From contig CAYURO010000017.1 in assembly GCA_964447285.1 (NCBI GenBank), forward strand, positions 28,118 through 92,117: a DNA stretch of 64,000 nucleotides, written 5' to 3'. How positions within the stretch are numbered: position 1 is the first letter of the stretch; every line of letters begins with the position of its first letter. A program made the position numbers and the translations under genes. The notes beneath the pieces are model-generated. The model made no database searches, was not told the DNA's origin, and saw only the letters and a list, made by a program, of their open reading frames with translations. Positions 60,573-64,000 of the stretch are shown one piece after another. The DNA is from CAJBNH01 sp964447285 (GTDB taxonomy: Bacteria > Myxococcota_A > UBA9042).

Positions 60573-63482
60573 ATGCGACTCCATGCTCTTCTTCCTGCCG
60601 TGCTCGTCGTGCCCCTTGCCCTCACGGCAGTCGGCTGTGGAGACACCAAGGCGTCCGACGCTGTCACCGGTTGTCCGTCGGGCGCGCAGGACCATGATGG
60701 CGACGGCGCCTGCCTTCCCGACTGCGCAACCGCCAACCTGAGCTGCGAGCACGGCACCTGCTCTGACGCCAGCGGCCGCGCCCTGTGCGGGTGTGACTCC
60801 GGCTACGCGGGCACCACGTGCTCCGTCTGTGCCCCCACGTGGCAAGACAAGGACGGCAACGGCACCTGCAAGCCGGGCTGCGAGATCGCCAACGTCGCGT
60901 GCACGCACGGGTTTTGCTCCGACAAGACCGGCACCGCCCAGTGTGCGTGCAGCGAAGGCTACGCGGGCACGATCTGCGACCGCTGCGACACCGGCTGGCA
61001 GGACGCGGACGGCGACGGCATCTGCAAGCGCGCGTGCAGCACGGCAGGCTTGCAGTGCGGTCAGGGTTACTGCTCATCCGAGAGCGGAGTGGTCCACTGC
61101 AATTGCCCGATCGGCTACACGGGCGATGCGTGTGAGAAATGCACGACCGGCTTCCAGGACAAGAATCTCGACGGCATCTGCAAACCCACGTGCGCCAAGG
61201 CGAATTTGAAGTGCACCACCAACGGCGCCTGCTCCGACGAGTCCGGTACTGCCCAGTGCGAGTGCAAGAACGGCTACGCCGGGGCCAAGTGCACCAGCTG
61301 CGCGACCGGCTATCAGGACAAGAACAGCGACGGCGTGTGCGAGCCTGCTTGCGTGGTGGGCCAGTGCGGTCATGGCTCGTGCATCGACACGACGGGAGAA
61401 GCCGTCTGCGAGTGCGCCAAGGGCTATCAAGGCGCAAAGTGTCTCGTCTGCGCGGCCGGCTACCAGGACAAGGACGGCAACGGCGAGTGTCTGCCCGACT
61501 GCTCACAGGCCAACCTCGGCTGCCTGAACGGTGCGTGCAGCGACTTGTCCGGCACCGCCAAGTGCGCGTGCAACCTCGGTTATGCCGGCACTTACTGCAT
61601 GGGCTGCGCGGTCGACTACCAGGACAAGGACGCCAACGGCGTGTGCCAGCCCGGATGCACCGAGTCGACGTGCGCCAAGGGCCTGTGCTCGGATGCCAGC
61701 GGCAGCGCAGTCTGCACCTGCCCGATCGGTTACACCGGCCCCACCTGCTCCATGTGCGCCGCCGGCTACCAGGACCAGGACGGCGACGGCGTCTGCAGTG
61801 CCGGATGCACGCTGGCAAATCTGGGTTGCAAGCACGGCGCATGCAGCGAACAAACCGGAACTGCGGTGTGCCAGTGCCCCGCCGAGTACATCGGCGCCAA
61901 GTGCGAGACGTGCGCCGCCGGAAATCAGGACGCGGACGGCAACGGCACCTGCGCGCCCACCTGCGACACCGCCAAGCTAGCGTGCGTCAAGGGCGCCTGC
62001 TCCGACGCGTCGGGCAAGGCGACGTGCGAGTGCGACGAAGGTTACGGCGGCGACCTGTGCGAGACGTGTGCGCAGGGCTGGCAGGACAACGACCAGAACG
62101 GCGCGTGCCTGGCCGCGTGCTCGACCGCCGATCTGGACTGCGGCCACGGTCAGTGCGCAGACACCACCGGCAAGGCCGCTTGCGTGTGCGAGGCGGGCTA
62201 TGAGGGCGACACATGCAAGGCGTGCGTCGCCGGCTATCAGGATCTCGACGAGGACGGCGCCTGCTCGCCGACCTGCGACACCGCCAACCTCGCTTGCGTC
62301 TTCGGCAAGTGCTCGGATTCGGATGGCACCGCCGACTGCTTCTGCGACGACACCCACGCGGGCACGCTGTGCACCGAGTGCAAGGCTGGTCTGCAGGACA
62401 AGGACTCGAACGGCTCGTGCACGGCAGACTGCGGCACCGCGAACCTCTCGTGCAACAAGGGCACGTGCGCGGACACGACTGGCACTGCGGTTTGCGTGTG
62501 CGACGCTGGCTACAAGGGCGAGACGTGCGCCGCGTGCAACAGCGGCTGGCAGGACAACGACGACGACGGCGTCTGCCAGTTCGACTGCGCGTCTGCGGCC
62601 TTGGACTGCGGCAAGGGCTCGTGCTCGGACGCCACCGGCCAAGCGCTTTGCGTGTGCGACCAGGGCTATCAGGACAACGACCAGGACGGCAAGTGCACGG
62701 CCGGCTGCGCTGTGGCCGAGCTAAGCTGCCCGGAAGGTGAGACCTGCAACGACGCGTCGGGCGTCGCGGGGTGCCACAACCCGTGGCCGAACACCTGCGC
62801 CACGGTCAAGGGCATCACCCCCAACCCGCAAGACAACGTCTACACGCTGTTCTTTGCCAACGACCCGACCCGTCCCTGGCAGGCCTGGTGCGACGACATG
62901 GCCGGCACGCCGACCGAGTACCTGTCTGTCACTCCTGAGACCAACTACAGCACCTGCGAAGGCGGCGGCGGCTATCCTGCGGGCAAGGTGGTGACGACTT
63001 GGAGTCGCGTGCGCATCGACCCCGTGACGCTGGTCGTGACGGTGGACGACTACGCGTTTGCCACCTCGACCGGCGCCATCGCCGCGACGCCGGCCATCAC
63101 CAAGGTTCCCTACGCGTCGGCGTGCAACTGCACGCTGGACAAGGGCGCCGCCGCGCGCATCGATCTGGCCGGCACGCGGTTCGAACTGGCCGACACGTTC
63201 TGCTCCACCGGCTTCCTCGCCTTTGGCGGCATCACCCCGGCCAACGGCCAAGGCCAGACCCTCGACCTGACGGGTGGCGGCTTCTGCGGCACGATTGGCC
63301 CCTGTACTCAGGGTGTGACGCCCGACCTGCAGCTCTCGCTCTTGCCGTGCCCCAACCACACGCAGGGCGCCACGTGCGCGGAGTGCACGCCTGACGCCAC
63401 GGCGTGCGGCGGAGCGTGCGTGGTCTGCCCGGATCAGTTGCCCATGGACCCGCAGACTTGCGAGTGCCAGTACGCCACCTGA
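60573..63482 (+). CDS. Lipoprotein with 14 EGF-like Asp-loop repeats and a C-terminal GON domain
   Basis: 969 residues. The lipobox is TAVGC (Cys 22). Fourteen units of about 50 residues follow, each beginning with a calcium-loop-like G(Y/W)QDxDxxGxC and holding an EGF-like pattern ('LxCxxGxCSDxSGxAxCxCxxGYxGxxC'). The last 250 residues begin NTCATVKGITPNPQDN and include WQAWCDDMAGTPTEYLSV and NYSTCEGGGGYPAG. These match the GON domain known from ADAMTS-type metalloproteases. No peptidase domain is present. The array is probably a long, calcium-stabilised rod presenting the GON domain. Start ATG 60573; GAGG upstream. Confidence 0.88.
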   Translation: MRLHALLPAVLVVPLALTAVGCGDTKASDAVTGCPSGAQDHDGDGACLPDCATANLSCEHGTCSDASGRALCGCDSGYAGTTCSVCAPTWQDKDGNGTCKPGCEIANVACTHGFCSDKTGTAQCACSEGYAGTICDRCDTGWQDADGDGICKRACSTAGLQCGQGYCSSESGVVHCNCPIGYTGDACEKCTTGFQDKNLDGICKPTCAKANLKCTTNGACSDESGTAQCECKNGYAGAKCTSCATGYQDKNSDGVCEPACVVGQCGHGSCIDTTGEAVCECAKGYQGAKCLVCAAGYQDKDGNGECLPDCSQANLGCLNGACSDLSGTAKCACNLGYAGTYCMGCAVDYQDKDANGVCQPGCTESTCAKGLCSDASGSAVCTCPIGYTGPTCSMCAAGYQDQDGDGVCSAGCTLANLGCKHGACSEQTGTAVCQCPAEYIGAKCETCAAGNQDADGNGTCAPTCDTAKLACVKGACSDASGKATCECDEGYGGDLCETCAQGWQDNDQNGACLAACSTADLDCGHGQCADTTGKAACVCEAGYEGDTCKACVAGYQDLDEDGACSPTCDTANLACVFGKCSDSDGTADCFCDDTHAGTLCTECKAGLQDKDSNGSCTADCGTANLSCNKGTCADTTGTAVCVCDAGYKGETCAACNSGWQDNDDDGVCQFDCASAALDCGKGSCSDATGQALCVCDQGYQDNDQDGKCTAGCAVAELSCPEGETCNDASGVAGCHNPWPNTCATVKGITPNPQDNVYTLFFANDPTRPWQAWCDDMAGTPTEYLSVTPETNYSTCEGGGGYPAGKVVTTWSRVRIDPVTLVVTVDDYAFATSTGAIAATPAITKVPYASACNCTLDKGAAARIDLAGTRFELADTFCSTGFLAFGGITPANGQGQTLDLTGGGFCGTIGPCTQGVTPDLQLSLLPCPNHTQGATCAECTPDATACGGACVVCPDQLPMDPQTCECQYAT

Positions 63483-63508
63483 TCTGACGACACGGTGCGG
63501 AGGTCGCG

Positions 63509-63790
63509 ATGGTCCAACGGCGCACCCAAATGCACGTCGTGGTCAAGGGGCAAGTCCAAGGCGTGGGCTATCGCTTCAGCACCCAGCAACAAGCCAAGCG
63601 GTGGGGACTGTTGGGCTGGGTGCGCAACGCGGCAGACGGCGGCGTCGAGGCCGTGTTTCAGGGCCCTGAGGACGTCGTGGCGTCGATGGTCGCCTGGTGC
63701 GAGCGCGGCCCCCTGCACGCGTCGGTCGAGAGCGTTCTGGCCACCCGGCAAGCGCTAGAGGCATTTCAGGGATTTGACGTTCGACATTGA
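63509..63790 (+). CDS. acyP: Acylphosphatase
   Basis: 93 residues. VVVKGQVQGVGYRFS holds the family signature G-x-V-Q-G-V-G-x-R with the phosphate-binding Arg 22, and LGWVRNAADGGVEAVFQG holds the catalytic Asn 40. The enzyme hydrolyses the acyl-phosphate bond of small molecules such as acetyl phosphate or carbamoyl phosphate. GGAGG lies about 6 bases before the ATG. It follows the EGF/GON gene by 26 bases. Confidence 0.93.
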   Translation: MVQRRTQMHVVVKGQVQGVGYRFSTQQQAKRWGLLGWVRNAADGGVEAVFQGPEDVVASMVAWCERGPLHASVESVLATRQALEAFQGFDVRH

Positions 63791-64000
63791 CTGACTCGTG
63801 ATTAACCACTGACAGGGGACACCGTAGTCCGCCCTGCTCGATTTTACGGCGCCGAGCACAGGTACGGTCGCACCGACCAGGCTCGGCACGCGCCCCCCCC
63901 TATTCCCGCGGATTTGCGCCTCTTCCGTCCGTACAAAAAACGTTCTAGTATCGCGGAAACCACGAAACGTGCAGCGAAGGACCCGTGTCCTGCAGCGCGC
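63791..64000. other. Right-edge non-coding region with a possible promoter
   Basis: 210 bases with no gene start before the window ends. GGAC-accgta-GTCC (63819-63832) is a small dyad. TAGTAT at 63946-63951 resembles a -10 but its -35 is poor. It may belong to a gene starting beyond the window. Confidence 0.35.

Noticed and set aside
1..64000. tRNA, rRNA, riboswitch or prophage
   Set aside because: No cloverleaf-like CCA-ended sequence, ribosomal RNA motif, riboswitch core or phage structural gene cluster could be read. The tail-fibre-like repeats at 44.2-44.5 kb are in a secreted chromosomal protein.

Overview
This is a high-GC window that is almost fully coding. No rRNA, tRNA, CRISPR array, prophage or intact insertion sequence was recognised. 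The gene content suggests a myxobacterium-like or related deltaproteobacterial lineage (Myxococcota or Bradymonadia-like). The reasons are several very large lipoproteins with Asp/Thr/Ala-rich stalks and Cys-rich or EGF-like repeat arrays, IPT/TIG and fibrinogen-like surface domains, one-domain response regulators, and an ECF sigma system. That placement is inference from style, not from a marker gene.

Layout. 1-8.7 kb: a partial selD at the left edge, two large secreted proteins, a DUF3592-like membrane protein, a small lipoprotein and nfuA. 8.7-11.4 kb: an RND/MMPL exporter. 11.7-22.0 kb: a tightly packed glycan locus with a deacetylase, four glycosyltransferases, a sugar dehydratase, an aminotransferase, a nucleotidyltransferase and an ABC exporter. 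22.1-23.9 kb: an ECF sigma factor, a zinc-binding anti-sigma factor and a Spy/CpxP-like protein. 24.0-24.2 kb: a short REP/MITE-like inverted-repeat element. 24.3-30.1 kb: a NapH-like Fe-S membrane protein, greB, then a second glycan group (polytopic membrane protein, flippase, glycosyltransferase). 30.2-38.1 kb: an anchored PDZ protein, an unrecognised four-repeat protein, a ThrE-type exporter, a lipoprotein glutathione peroxidase, a DUF2007-like protein, a secreted protein and a C45-type acyltransferase. 38.1-45.8 kb: a 1318-residue Cys-repeat lipoprotein, a VanZ-like protein, a HAD phosphatase and a secreted P-domain protein. 46.1-54.8 kb: a hydrogen-metabolism module. 54.9-63.8 kb: an aldo/keto reductase, a cytochrome/propeller/TPR lipoprotein with a P-loop partner, two more surface lipoproteins and an acylphosphatase.

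The most coherent system is at 46.1-54.8 kb. The order is rex, a NuoE-like subunit, a NuoF-like subunit, a catalytically complete M3-type [FeFe]-hydrogenase, a sensor kinase built on a degenerate hydrogenase domain, a single-domain response regulator, and a receiver-kinase hybrid. A near-consensus Rex operator lies just upstream of rex. The arrangement implies that the NADH/NAD+ ratio sets transcription of an NAD-linked, probably electron-bifurcating hydrogenase. The hydrogenase-like kinase probably reports H2 or redox state to a second signalling layer. Maturation genes hydE, hydF and hydG are not in the window.
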